Notes under the pieces: model-generated | Told to the model about the DNA's origin: nothing | Databases searched by the model: none | Seen by the model: the letters and a program-made list of their open reading frames with translations, nothing else | Made by a program: the position numbers and the translations under genes | DNA from: DASSNR01 sp036278935 | GTDB lineage: Bacteria; Gemmatimonadota; Gemmatimonadetes; Gemmatimonadales; Gemmatimonadaceae | NCBI GenBank assembly: GCA_036278935.1 | Contig: DASUKA010000090.1 | Coordinates: 1-64,000 of the forward strand | Direction: 5' to 3' | DNA: 64,000 nucleotides | Shown here: positions 37,360 through 46,142 of the stretch, piece after piece | Layout: every line of letters starts with the position of its first letter | Position numbering within the stretch: the first letter of the stretch is position 1

Positions 37360-38564
37360 GCGATTGCGCTCCGACTGTGCGCATGCGCCGCGGACAGGCA
37401 GCGCCGGGCGCGATCGCTGAGCGTGATCCCGCGTCGCGCCATCACCCGCTCCGCCACGGTGAGGAAGCGGCCAATCTCGTAGTCGGACAGCGCCGTCCCC
37501 TCGCCCCACGAGAAGGGCGGCACGTACTTGGGTGGCATGACGCTCCCGTACACGTTACTGCCGCTCCCGATGACGCTCCCCGTGGTGAGCCGGAGTCCGA
37601 TGCCCGTCTTGACGTGATCGCCGAACAGCGTGCCGAGCTTGCTCAGGCCGGTGCTCCGCACTCCCTGCGGCGTCCAGAGCGCCACCACACCGTATGTATT
37701 CTTGAGATTGCTGGTGATGGTGCCCGCGCCCAGGTTCACCCAGCGTCCGAGATACGAGTGGCCCACAAAGCCATCGTGCGCCTTGTTGGCATGGCCGAGG
37801 ACGATCGTCTCGCTCATCTCGCCGTGCACGATGCTCCGTTCGCCAATGGCACAGCCGGAAATGCGCTCCCCTTGCACCGTCGCTCCGCTCGCGATAATGC
37901 ATGGACCAGCCAGGCGCGTGAAGGCGCGCACCGTCGCGCCGCGCCGCACCAGCACCGCTCCCGCCGAGACGTCGAAGTACGCGAGCGGCTCCACCACCGC
38001 GCCGCGCTCGACGTACAACCGACTCGTCCCGCTGACCGCCGCGTGGGCCGGTGCGACGCAATCGAGCCGCGGGCCGATCACCTCGATGTCCTCCTGGAGC
38101 TGCGGAATGAGCTGCGCGATGAAGTCCCACACCGCATCCAGCCACCGCCCGCGAATGGTCGCGGTGTATCCGTCCCCGGCCATCGCGTCCAGTACTGCGC
38201 TCCCGTCCGCCAGTCGTTCGAGAGCGACGTCACCTCCGAGACGGACGGCGGCGACGCGCCCGTCGCACGTCCACACCGCGGCGTCGCCGGCGCACTGGCC
38301 GAGAGAGACCACGCAACGACTGTTGGCGACGATAGTGCCGGCCGGGAGCACGTGCTCCCCGTGGAGTACCGGCGGGGCATCCAGCTCGTCGAAGTCGGCG
38401 AGATGGGGTGCCGCGATCGCGCTCTCTGTCGTTGTGTCCAGCGCCCGCTCCCATCGATGCCGGATGAGCGCACTGCCGGCCCGCATCTCGCCGAGTGGCC
38501 GCGTGAGCGCGAACGGCTCGAATGAACGCGCCTGCGCGTCGTCGTATAGAACGAGCGCGGTCAC
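37356..38564 (-). CDS. GlmU-like sugar nucleotidyltransferase/acyltransferase (left-handed beta helix)
   Basis: A 402-residue protein resembling the alternative GlmU-like proteins described from Bacteroidetes. The N-terminus LVLYDDAQARSFEPFALTRP then LGEMRAGSALIRHRWERAL is the atypical nucleotidyltransferase part. The C-terminal half is a left-handed parallel beta helix of hexapeptide repeats (SGCAIGERSIVHGEM, GHSYLGRWVNLGAGTITSNL), with NLKNTYG as in GlmU acetyltransferase sites. It may make UDP-GlcNAc or another NDP-sugar. GTG 38564 overlaps the upstream gene (GTGA). Whether a classical glmU exists elsewhere cannot be told. Confidence 0.82.
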   Translation of the reverse strand: MTALVLYDDAQARSFEPFALTRPLGEMRAGSALIRHRWERALDTTTESAIAAPHLADFDELDAPPVLHGEHVLPAGTIVANSRCVVSLGQCAGDAAVWTCDGRVAAVRLGGDVALERLADGSAVLDAMAGDGYTATIRGRWLDAVWDFIAQLIPQLQEDIEVIGPRLDCVAPAHAAVSGTSRLYVERGAVVEPLAYFDVSAGAVLVRRGATVRAFTRLAGPCIIASGATVQGERISGCAIGERSIVHGEMSETIVLGHANKAHDGFVGHSYLGRWVNLGAGTITSNLKNTYGVVALWTPQGVRSTGLSKLGTLFGDHVKTGIGLRLTTGSVIGSGSNVYGSVMPPKYVPPFSWGEGTALSDYEIGRFLTVAERVMARRGITLSDRARRCLSAAHAHSRSAIA

Positions 38565-39595
38565 GGTGCGTCGCGGACGGCTGCGGGCAACTCGGCCAGA
38601 AGCTCCTTCAGGTGCGCCGCGCGGTCCACAGTCGTGACCAGGGTGAGCCCGTCGCGTGTCACGACCACCAGGTTCGACACGCCGTAGAGTACCACGGTGT
38701 CCCCTTCGGCATGGACCACGTTGTCGCGCGCATCCACCGGGTAGGCAGCGCCGCTGATCGCGTTGCCCTGCACGTCGAGCCGGCGCACACGCCTGAGTGC
38801 CGCCCACGTGCCGACATCATCCCAGCCGAAGTCGCCGGGAAGCACGAGGACCTGTGTGCTCCGCTCCAGCACGCCCTGATCCACGGAGATGGGCTGCACC
38901 GCCTCGAAGAAGCGCTCCGGTTCGCCGCCTTCGGCAAGGGGAAGGGCGCCGGCGATTTCCGGTGCGTGCGCTCGCACCTCGTCCAGGAAGTCTCCGGCGC
39001 GCCAGGCAAAAATGCCGGAGTTCCAGAGATAGCCGTCGCGCACCATCCGCTCCGCCGTGGCGCGGTCGGGCTTTTCGACGAACCGCGCGACGCGCCGCGC
39101 TCCGTCCACGTCGCCGCCGGGCTGGATGTACCCGAAGCCCGGATCGGGGCGGGAGGGCACGATGCCCACGGTGACGAGGCCGCGGTGGCGGCCCGCCGCG
39201 CCCGCCGCGCGCACCAGCGTGGCACGAAACGCCTCGGCGTCGCCGATCGCCCAGTCAGCGTGCGTGGAGAGCATGAGCGCGCCGCCGCCGCCACGTCGGA
39301 CGATTTCCGCCGCTGCCCAGGCGAGGGCCGGTCCCGTGCCGGCCGGACGCGGCTCAGCCAGCACGTTCTCTCGGGGCAGCTCGGGGAGCGCGGTGCGCAC
39401 GGCGGGCGCGAGCGCGGCACTCGTGATCACCAGCACGTGATCCGCGCAGACCAGCGGCAGCACGCGGCGCACCGCATCCACCAGCAACGGGTCGTCATCC
39501 ACGAGTGGGAGCAGTTGCTTCGGCCGGCGGGGCGTGCTGAGGGGCCAGAATCGCGAACCGACGCCCCCCGCCAGGATCACGGCCCACTGGCTCAT
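38561..39595 (-). CDS. manC: mannose-1-phosphate guanylyltransferase
   Basis: A 344-residue GDP-mannose pyrophosphorylase, joining GTP and mannose-1-phosphate. The nucleotide loop is ILAGGVGSRFWPLSTPRRPK (7-26), followed by ENVLAEP, FVEKPD and WNSGIFAW. The C-terminal isomerase domain of two-domain ManC is absent, so it is the short type. ATG 39595 overlaps the response-regulator stop (ATGA). GDP-mannose feeds capsule, O-antigen or glycoprotein synthesis; the transferase genes are not in the window. Confidence 0.92.
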   Translation of the reverse strand: MSQWAVILAGGVGSRFWPLSTPRRPKQLLPLVDDDPLLVDAVRRVLPLVCADHVLVITSAALAPAVRTALPELPRENVLAEPRPAGTGPALAWAAAEIVRRGGGGALMLSTHADWAIGDAEAFRATLVRAAGAAGRHRGLVTVGIVPSRPDPGFGYIQPGGDVDGARRVARFVEKPDRATAERMVRDGYLWNSGIFAWRAGDFLDEVRAHAPEIAGALPLAEGGEPERFFEAVQPISVDQGVLERSTQVLVLPGDFGWDDVGTWAALRRVRRLDVQGNAISGAAYPVDARDNVVHAEGDTVVLYGVSNLVVVTRDGLTLVTTVDRAAHLKELLAELPAAVRDAP

Positions 39596-40008
39596 GCGCC
39601 GGCCGCTCCGAACGTCTTGCCCCCGCCCCCGCCCCCACCCCCAGCCAGCTCCGCCGCGCGGCCGTACAGCTTCTTCGGGCTGAACGGCTTCGTGAGGAAC
39701 TCGTTGGCCCCGAGCTCCATGGCGCGCCGGTGCTGCTGCTCCTGCCCGGCCGCGGTGAGCACGATGCACGGAATGTGGGCCCAGCGCGGCGTCTCGCGCA
39801 TCCGCTGAAGGACATCGAGCCCGCTCAGTCGCGGCATCATGAGATCGAGCAGCACCAGCGCGAGGTCGTCGTCGCGCTCCAGCACGTCGAGCGCCTCGCG
39901 TCCATCATAGGCCAGCGTGACGCGAAATGGCCCTTGCTCCAATTTCATCTTGATGATGCGTCCGATGTGCGGCTCGTCGTCGGCGACCAGAACATGCAAA
40001 GCGTCCAT
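39592..40008 (-). CDS. REC-only response regulator
   Basis: A 138-residue single-domain receiver. The acid pocket is VADDEPH (Asp10, Asp11), the phospho-acceptor is Asp55 in LLDLMMPR, the switch Thr is in IVLTAAG and the Lys in TKPFSPKKL. A run of eight Gly and a short tail follow instead of an output domain. ATG 40008 has GAGAGAA upstream; an in-frame start at 40059 exists. It lies 72 bp after the roadblock gene and overlaps manC. No cognate kinase is adjacent; the histidine kinase at 42436 is nearby on the other strand. Confidence 0.92.
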   Translation of the reverse strand: MDALHVLVADDEPHIGRIIKMKLEQGPFRVTLAYDGREALDVLERDDDLALVLLDLMMPRLSGLDVLQRMRETPRWAHIPCIVLTAAGQEQQHRRAMELGANEFLTKPFSPKKLYGRAAELAGGGGGGGGKTFGAAGA

Positions 40009-40080
40009 CGTTCTCTCGAGAAGCGGTGAGTCGTCCGGACAGGAAGCCGGTGCAGCCACCCCGCACCAGGCTGCTAGCTG

Positions 40081-40434
40081 CTAGATGAGTGCGGCGAGGT
40101 CCGTGCGATGCCGCCGGAGCTCGAAGAGCAGCGCGCCGAGCTGCGCGCCAGGACGCGCCACTACCAGTAAGATGGCATCGCCGGAGAGCACGGAGACAAT
40201 GGCGATGCCCTGCGCGTATTCCACGATGGCGGTTGCCACCGGCCCGCGTTCCATCTGCGTCCCGAGCTCATCCGCGGCGTTCACGAGCGCCGGAATGAGT
40301 GCCGCGATCCCCTCGGCATCGAGTGTCGGGATCGCGCTGCCATCAATGAGCAGCCCGTCGCGTCCGAGGACCACGGCGGCGTCGACTCCCTCACGCCGGC
40401 GCAGTGCGGCGACAAGATCGTGGATGGTGGGCAT
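40081..40434 (-). CDS. roadblock/LC7-domain protein (MglB-like)
   Basis: A 117-residue single roadblock domain. Typical elements are a helix (TIHDLVAALRRREGVDAAVV), the strand LGRDGLLIDGS and the hydrophobic IAIVSVLSGDAILLVVARPG. Such proteins dimerise and act as GTPase-activating or scaffold partners of MglA-type small GTPases. No GTPase gene is next to it. ATG 40434 has AGGAGG seven bases upstream, which decides the start. It has its own promoter (40460-40488) and heads the minus-strand operon. Confidence 0.87.
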   Translation of the reverse strand: MPTIHDLVAALRRREGVDAAVVLGRDGLLIDGSAIPTLDAEGIAALIPALVNAADELGTQMERGPVATAIVEYAQGIAIVSVLSGDAILLVVARPGAQLGALLFELRRHRTDLAALI

Positions 40435-40459
40435 GCGGTCCTCCTGCGGGGGTGCTGCG

Positions 40460-40488
40460 AAGCTAGAAACCGCCCGAAGCGAAGTCAA
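40460..40488 (-). promoter_or_regulatory. promoter of roadblock-regulator-manC operon
   Basis: Minus strand: TTGACT (40488-40483), 17-bp spacer, TAGCTT (40465-40460). It is divergent from, and 13 bp away from, the lipoprotein promoter. Confidence 0.7.
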
Positions 40489-40501
40489 GCGATGCAATCG
40501 C

Positions 40502-40530
40502 TTGAACTCACCTGTCCCGCACGATATTCT
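40502..40530 (+). promoter_or_regulatory. promoter of lipoprotein-serS genes
   Basis: TTGAAC (40502-40507), 17-bp spacer, TATTCT (40525-40530), 38 bp before the lipoprotein ATG. Between the two divergent -35 boxes lies a short inverted repeat (caagcgatgcaatcgcttg, 40487-40505). Confidence 0.65.
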
Positions 40531-40567
40531 TTCCGCACATGCCGTGGCAGCATCGCTCTTCTCGTTC

Positions 40568-41158
40568 ATGGTCATGACGGGCAAATCGCTTCTTCTCGCC
40601 GCCGGTGTGCTCGCGATGGCCGCATGCGGCAATCCGACGGGCCTTGGCGCGACCTCCGATACCTTTCAGGCCGTCCTGACCGTCTTCGCGTTCAGTGGCA
40701 CTCCGCTCAGCGCCCCGAGTGCTATCAATACGTCGCAGGGGCAGGCGGTGCTGACCGACGGCTCGTCCAACTACGACGTGGCGTTCGATATCCGGGACGG
40801 GCAGGCACTGGCGCTCGCCCCGCTGGCACTGGGCGGGTTCGGCGCCGCCGCCATTCAGAAAGTGAACACCTCGTTCGAGTCCTTGCTCGAGGCGCCCACG
40901 AGCGGCTACAGCGATACCGCCAGCATCGCCGTTCAGCCCGGCGATGTGCTGGTCGTTCAGGCCCAGCCGCCCGAGTGCTCGGGCGGGTTCGGGTTCGCGC
41001 CGTTCGTCTACTCCAAGCTGAAGATTCTGGAGATCAACGCGAGCGATACGACCACTGCCGGCGATCCGGCGCTGCCGCCACGGAGCTTCCGGGTGCAGAT
41101 GGTCGTGGATCCCAACTGCAATTTCCGGTCGTTCGCCCCGGGGTTGCCCAAGAACTGA
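40568..41158 (+). CDS. predicted lipoprotein, unknown function
   Basis: A 196-residue exported protein. Signal peptide MVMTGKSLLLAAGVLAMAAC ends at the lipid-modified Cys20. The mature part is beta-rich and repeats no known domain (TFQAVLTVFAFSGTPLSAPS, VQPGDVLVVQAQPPECS). Two further Cys could form a disulphide (PPECSGG and DPNCNF). ATG 40574 is an alternative start. It has its own promoter and is followed 2 bp later by serS, so it is cotranscribed with it. The link to SerS looks incidental. Confidence 0.75.
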   Translation: MVMTGKSLLLAAGVLAMAACGNPTGLGATSDTFQAVLTVFAFSGTPLSAPSAINTSQGQAVLTDGSSNYDVAFDIRDGQALALAPLALGGFGAAAIQKVNTSFESLLEAPTSGYSDTASIAVQPGDVLVVQAQPPECSGGFGFAPFVYSKLKILEINASDTTTAGDPALPPRSFRVQMVVDPNCNFRSFAPGLPKN

Positions 41159-41160
41159 GC

Positions 41161-42432
41161 GTGCTCGACCCGCGACTGCTTCGCGACCATGCCGCCGAGT
41201 TGCGCGACGGGATGCGCAGGCGCGGCCAACTCGACGTGCTTGGCCCGCTCATCGATCGCGCCACCGCGCTGGACCACGAGCGTCGCGCTGTCATTCAGGT
41301 GATGGACGCGCACAAGGCCACGCGCAACGCGGCCAGCCAGGAGGTGGCCCGCCTCAAGCGAGCGCGCGAGGACGCGAGCGAGCTGATCGAACGCACCCGC
41401 GCACTCGGCGAGACGATCGCCGAGGAGGAGCGCCGCCTCGCTGCCATCGATGGCGAGCTTGGCCGGCTGATGCTCGAGCTGCCCAACATCCCCCTGCCCG
41501 ACGTGCCGGAGGGGGACGAGGAGTGCAACACGGTCGTGCGCAGCTGGGGCACCCCGCGGGAGGCGGCCGGCATCCGCCCGCACTGGGAGATCGGCGAGCA
41601 GCTCGGCATCCTCGAGCTCTCGCGCGGCGCGAAGGTGACCGGGTCCGGCTTCGTCGTGTTCCGCGACGTCGGGGCGCGCCTGGTCCGGGCGCTCATGACC
41701 TTCATGCTCGATGTGCATACGCGCGAGCACGGCTACACCGAGTACTGGCTCCCCTTCCTCGTCAACCGGCAGACGATGACCGGCACGGGCCAGCTGCCCA
41801 AGTTCGAGGACGATGCCTACGTCACCACGGACGATCTCTTTCTCATCCCCACGGCGGAGGTGCCACTCACCAATCTGTACCGCGACGAGGTGATCGAAGG
41901 GACGGCGCTCCCGGTGGCCACGACGGCGTACACGCCATGCTTCCGGCGCGAGGCGGGTGCCCACGGGAAGGACACGCGCGGGCTGCTGCGCGTGCATCAG
42001 TTCGACAAGGTGGAGCTGGTGCGCTACTGTGCTCCCGAGCACACGGCAGAGCAGCTGGAACTGCTCACGGGGCAAGCCGAGTCACTGTTGCGGAAGCTCG
42101 GGCTGCCGTATCGCGTGCTGCTCCTGGCGGCGGGCGACACGGGCTTCGCCAGCGCAAAGACGTACGATCTCGAGGTCTGGGCGCCTGGCGTGGGGAAGTG
42201 GCTCGAAGTGTCCTCGTGCAGCACGTTCACGGATTTTCAGGCGCGGCGGGCGAACATTCGCTATCGGCCGGGGCCAGGGGAGAAGCCGCGTTTCGTGCAC
42301 ACGCTCAATGGGTCAGGGCTCGCCTTCCCGCGGACCATCATCGCGATCCTCGAGCACTATCAGCGCCCCGACGGCACGGTCGCGGTGCCGGACGTGCTGC
42401 AGCCGTATCTCGGCGCCGCCGTGCTGGGCTAG
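41161..42432 (+). CDS. serS: serine--tRNA ligase
   Basis: A 423-residue class II aminoacyl-tRNA synthetase charging tRNA-Ser. The N-terminal coiled-coil arm (about 25-110) is followed by the catalytic core: motif 2 is in CFRREAGAHGKDTRGLLRVH and motif 3 in LNGSGLAFPRTIIAILE, with Ser-specific TAEVPLTNLY. It starts with GTG 41161, two bases after the lipoprotein stop; long upstream frames run through other genes. All key motifs are present. Confidence 0.96.
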   Translation: MLDPRLLRDHAAELRDGMRRRGQLDVLGPLIDRATALDHERRAVIQVMDAHKATRNAASQEVARLKRAREDASELIERTRALGETIAEEERRLAAIDGELGRLMLELPNIPLPDVPEGDEECNTVVRSWGTPREAAGIRPHWEIGEQLGILELSRGAKVTGSGFVVFRDVGARLVRALMTFMLDVHTREHGYTEYWLPFLVNRQTMTGTGQLPKFEDDAYVTTDDLFLIPTAEVPLTNLYRDEVIEGTALPVATTAYTPCFRREAGAHGKDTRGLLRVHQFDKVELVRYCAPEHTAEQLELLTGQAESLLRKLGLPYRVLLLAAGDTGFASAKTYDLEVWAPGVGKWLEVSSCSTFTDFQARRANIRYRPGPGEKPRFVHTLNGSGLAFPRTIIAILEHYQRPDGTVAVPDVLQPYLGAAVLG

Positions 42433-42435
42433 CCG

Positions 42436-43581
42436 ATGCGTCGCGGCGCGCCGGTCGCGATCCTCGGGCTCGTGCTCGTGCTCCTGCTCGGCTCATACAT
42501 CCTGTACTCGCGACGCGTCGTAATGGAACTGCGGCGCGACGCATCCCGATCGGCGCAGATGTACGCGCGTGTGTACCGGGCGCTGAACGATCCGCGCGAG
42601 GAAGCGGGCAACGAGGCGCTGCTCGATCTGGCGACGCGCATTCGCGATCTCGGCGTACCGTTGATCGTCACCGATACGGCAGGGCAGCCGAGGTTCCAGG
42701 CGAACCTTCCGTTTGACGCCCCGATCAACGATCCACGCGTCCGTGACTACGTGGCGACGCTCGATCACCAGAACCCGCCGGTTGTAACGCCCGGCTTCGG
42801 CGCCGTACACTACGGCGATAGCGAGCTCACCACGAGCCTGCGCTTGATTCCCGTGTTCCTCACCGTGGTGCTCGTTATCATCTTCGTGGGCGGCGCCTAC
42901 GTGCTCCGCATCCGCAGCCGTGTTGAGCGCGAGCGCGTATGGGCGGGAATGGCCCGCGAGTCCGCGCACCAGCTCGCCACTCCGCTTTCCAGCCTGAGTG
43001 GGTGGGTGGAGCTGCTGCGGGAGCGCAGCGACGATCCGGTCGCGGCCTCCGCCATCGCGCACATGGACGGGGACCTGGAACGGCTCGAGCGCGTGGCCCA
43101 TCGCTTCGAGCGCATCGGCCGCCCACCGCGCCGCGAGGCGGTGGACGTGGGCGAGCTGGCGCAGCGCATCGCGCGCTACTTCCAGGCCCGCGTGCCCACG
43201 CTCGCCGCGCGTGTCAGCATCACCGCGGCCTGCGTCGATCGGCCCCTCCTGGTGCAGGGTGACGTGGTGCTGCTCGAGTGGGCGCTCGAGGCATTGGCCA
43301 AGAACGCCGTGGACGCCTTGGCGGGCCGGGGCGGCAGCATCGCCATCAGCGCGGAGCGACTGGACGGGGAGCGCGTGCGCGTGCGCGTGGCGGACGACGG
43401 CCCCGGCGTTCCGCGCGACATGCGGTCGCGCATCTTCGAGGCCGGATTCTCCACCAAGGACTCCGGATGGGGCATCGGGCTCTCGCTCGCCAAGCGCATT
43501 GTCGAGGACAATCATCAGGGGAAGCTCGTGCTGGCGGCCTCGGATCGTGGGGCGACGTTCGACGTTATACTACGAGGATGA
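42436..43581 (+). CDS. membrane sensor histidine kinase
   Basis: A 381-residue HisKA/HATPase kinase. Two transmembrane helices (VAILGLVLVLLLGSYILYS, about 8-26, and LIPVFLTVVLVIIFVGGAYV, about 138-157) flank a periplasmic sensor of about 110 residues. The H box is ARESAHQLATPLSSLSGW with His178; the N box is LEALAKNAVDAL, G1 VADDGPGVP and G2 GWGIGLSLAKRI. No response regulator is adjacent on this strand. ATG 42436 is 3 bp after serS, and the stop overlaps the helicase gene (ATGA). Confidence 0.92.
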   Translation: MRRGAPVAILGLVLVLLLGSYILYSRRVVMELRRDASRSAQMYARVYRALNDPREEAGNEALLDLATRIRDLGVPLIVTDTAGQPRFQANLPFDAPINDPRVRDYVATLDHQNPPVVTPGFGAVHYGDSELTTSLRLIPVFLTVVLVIIFVGGAYVLRIRSRVERERVWAGMARESAHQLATPLSSLSGWVELLRERSDDPVAASAIAHMDGDLERLERVAHRFERIGRPPRREAVDVGELAQRIARYFQARVPTLAARVSITAACVDRPLLVQGDVVLLEWALEALAKNAVDALAGRGGSIAISAERLDGERVRVRVADDGPGVPRDMRSRIFEAGFSTKDSGWGIGLSLAKRIVEDNHQGKLVLAASDRGATFDVILRG

Positions 43582-45827
43582 ACGCAACCACCGCGGAGGC
43601 CGGCGCGCTCGCCGGGCTGAATCCCGCCCAGCAGGAGGCCGTGCGTCACTTCGAGGGACCGATGCTCGTGCTCGCCGGCGCCGGCTCGGGGAAGACGCGC
43701 GTCCTGACCCGGCGCATCGCGCGCCTAGTGGAACACCACGGCGTTGATCCCCGCTACATCCTGGCTGTCACCTTCACCAACAAGGCGGCGGAGGAGATGC
43801 GCGCGCGGGTGGCGCGGCTGCTCGGCGAGACCCCCGGCGGAATGTGGACCGGCACCTTCCACGCGATCGGCGCACGCATCCTCCGGCGCGAGGCGGCGCT
43901 CGTCCACCGCACGCCCAGCTTCACGATCTATGACGAGGCCGACGCGCTGTCCGCCCTCAAGCGGGTGATGGACCAGCTGCGGATCTCGCAGAAACAATGG
44001 ACACCGAAGGCGATTCGCGCGGCCATTTCCGATGCCAAGAACGCGCTCGTGTCACCAGAAGAGTACGCGTCGCTGGCCAACGATCCCATGAGCCGCGCGG
44101 TTGCGCAGATCTACCCGCGTCTCGAGACCGCGTTGCGCGAGGCGAACGCCGCGGATTTCGACGACCTCCTGCTGCTGCCTGTGCGGCTGTTCGAGCAGCA
44201 CCCCGACCGTCTGGCCATCTACCGCGACCGCTTCCGGGTCATTCTGGTCGACGAGTACCAGGACACGAACCGCGCGCAGTATCGGCTGATCACCCTGCTG
44301 GGCGGCGGGCACGGCAACGTGTTCGTGGTCGGCGACGACGATCAATCCATCTACGGCTGGCGCGGCGCCGACATCCGCAACATTCTCGACTTCGAGAAGG
44401 ATTTTCCGGGCGCGCGGACAGTGCGGCTGGAGGAGAACTATCGCTCCACACCGGAGGTGCTCGAGCTGGCGAACGTTGTGATCAGCGCCAACACGGCGCG
44501 ACGCGGCAAGACGCTCCGCGCAACACGGCCCTCCGGCGAGCGGGTGGAAGTCATTGGAGCGCTCGACGACCGGGACGAGGCCGATTGGATCGCGGGCGAG
44601 ATCATCGCACGCCAGGCGGCGCAGCGCGTGGAGCTGAGCGATATTGCCATACTCTACCGCACCAATGCGCAGAGCCGCTCCATGGAGGAGGCCCTGCGGC
44701 GGCGGGCGCTGCCGTACCGGCTTGTGGGTGCGGTACGCTTCTACGACCGGCGGGAGATCCGCGATCTCATGAGCTACCTGAAGCTCATTGCCAATCCCGC
44801 GGATGACGAAGCGTTTCTGCGTGCCGTGCGAGTGCCGCGTCGTGGCATCGGAGACTCCACCCTGGAACTGCTGGCGGTCGCCGCTCGGCGCGCCGGCGTG
44901 CCGCTGCTCGTCGCGTCCGCGCGGGCCGACCTCCTCGAAGAGATGCGCCCCGCGGTCCGGTCCGCGCTGCGGGGCTTTGCGGAGCTCCTCGCCCGCTTCC
45001 GCGCGCGCGCCGTCGATGCGGCCGTGGACGAATTGCTCCGCGAGCTGGTGCAGGAGATTCACTACGGCGAGGCGCTCGCGGCAGAGGGACCCGAGGGCGC
45101 GGAGCGCATCGAGAACGTCCGCGAGCTCATTACTGGAGCGGCGGAAGCGGTGATGGAGGAGGGGGGTGAGCTTGGTCTCACTCCGCTCGACCACTTTCTG
45201 CAGCGCGCCGCACTCATCACCGATTTCGATCGACAGAACCCCACGAGCGACGCGGTGCTGATGATGACGCTCCACAACGCCAAGGGGCTCGAGTTTCCCC
45301 TGGTCTTCATCACCGGCCTCGAAGAAGGGCTCTTCCCGTTGAGTCGCTCCCTGGATGATCCCGCCACCCTGGAGGAGGAGCGGCGGCTCTTCTACGTGGG
45401 TATCACGCGCGCGCAACGGAAGCTCTATCTCACGTACGCGCGGAGCCGCAGGCGAAACGGGGAGACCATGCCGTCGCTGCCGTCGCGCTTCCTCACCGCG
45501 ATCCCGCCCGCCATGCTGGAGCAACGCTCCACCATCCGGCTGCGCGGAGCGGGGCGCGCGGTGCTGCCGCCCACGCCCTCGATGCGCCGTCCAGGGCGCA
45601 CGGTGTCGCTCAACGGTCGTGCGGATCCGGACATCGATCTCTCGCAGGACGCGCCGCGCCTGGTCAAGGGCGAGCGCGTGCGCCATGCGCGGTTCGGCGC
45701 GGGATCTGTGGTGGAGCTCTCCGGCGTGGGGCGCGACGTCAAGGTCACCATCGATTTTGACGACGAAGCCGTGGGCCGCAAGCGGCTCGTCGTTGCCTAC
45801 GCCGGCCTCGAGAAGGAGTGGGAGTGA
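43578..45827 (+). CDS. pcrA: UvrD/PcrA-type superfamily 1 DNA helicase
   Basis: A 749-residue 3'-5' helicase of the UvrD/PcrA/Rep group. Walker A is AGAGSGKT (33-40); later motifs are TFTNKAAEEMRAR, DEYQDTNRAQ, GDDDQSIYGWRGA, NYRSTPEVL, TLHNAKGLEFP and EERRLFYVGITRA. The C-terminal end (KGERVRHARFGAGSVVELSG) is the Tudor-like PcrA tail that binds RNA polymerase, which favours PcrA. ATG 43578 overlaps the kinase stop, with GAGG close upstream. Confidence 0.94.
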   Translation: MNATTAEAGALAGLNPAQQEAVRHFEGPMLVLAGAGSGKTRVLTRRIARLVEHHGVDPRYILAVTFTNKAAEEMRARVARLLGETPGGMWTGTFHAIGARILRREAALVHRTPSFTIYDEADALSALKRVMDQLRISQKQWTPKAIRAAISDAKNALVSPEEYASLANDPMSRAVAQIYPRLETALREANAADFDDLLLLPVRLFEQHPDRLAIYRDRFRVILVDEYQDTNRAQYRLITLLGGGHGNVFVVGDDDQSIYGWRGADIRNILDFEKDFPGARTVRLEENYRSTPEVLELANVVISANTARRGKTLRATRPSGERVEVIGALDDRDEADWIAGEIIARQAAQRVELSDIAILYRTNAQSRSMEEALRRRALPYRLVGAVRFYDRREIRDLMSYLKLIANPADDEAFLRAVRVPRRGIGDSTLELLAVAARRAGVPLLVASARADLLEEMRPAVRSALRGFAELLARFRARAVDAAVDELLRELVQEIHYGEALAAEGPEGAERIENVRELITGAAEAVMEEGGELGLTPLDHFLQRAALITDFDRQNPTSDAVLMMTLHNAKGLEFPLVFITGLEEGLFPLSRSLDDPATLEEERRLFYVGITRAQRKLYLTYARSRRRNGETMPSLPSRFLTAIPPAMLEQRSTIRLRGAGRAVLPPTPSMRRPGRTVSLNGRADPDIDLSQDAPRLVKGERVRHARFGAGSVVELSGVGRDVKVTIDFDDEAVGRKRLVVAYAGLEKEWE

Positions 45828-46142
45828 ATGGCTGTATCGCGTGACGATGTACTGCATGTCGCCTCGCTGGCGCGGATCGCCATCGACGAGGAGCGACTCC
45901 CCGAGTTGACCACCCAGCTGAGCACCATCCTGAGCCACATGGAGATCCTGGCGCAGGTGTCGACCGAGGGCGTCACACCGAGCGTCGGCGTGGGAGATGC
46001 GGGCCTTCCCCTGCGCGAGGACGCGGGCCCCAAGCTGCCCCTCGCGGAACCGCTCGATCGCTTCGCGCCCGCCATGCGTGACGGGCTGCTCCTCGTGCCG
46101 CGGCTCGCCACGCACGAGGACGCTGGCGGGGCCGCGGAATGA
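45828..46142 (+). CDS. gatC: aspartyl/glutamyl-tRNA amidotransferase subunit C
   Basis: A 104-residue GatC, the small subunit that holds GatA and GatB together. The typical N-terminus (RDDVLHVASLARIAIDEERL) and the motif EGVTPSV then LPLREDAGP are present. It starts directly after the helicase stop, with GGAG upstream, and overlaps gatA (ATGA). The complex amidates Glu-tRNA-Gln and/or Asp-tRNA-Asn. Confidence 0.95.
   Translation: MAVSRDDVLHVASLARIAIDEERLPELTTQLSTILSHMEILAQVSTEGVTPSVGVGDAGLPLREDAGPKLPLAEPLDRFAPAMRDGLLLVPRLATHEDAGGAAE

Noticed and set aside
37377..38525. 382-codon plus-strand open frame
   Set aside because: It is antisense to the GlmU-like gene, whose hexapeptide repeats are clear.
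43566..43571. TATACT as a promoter -10 for pcrA
   Set aside because: No -35 box lies at 16-18 bp upstream, and the site is inside the coupled kinase-helicase junction.
44052..46115. 687-codon minus-strand open frame
   Set aside because: It lies opposite pcrA and gatC, both with full motif sets. Its composition is typical antisense shadow.
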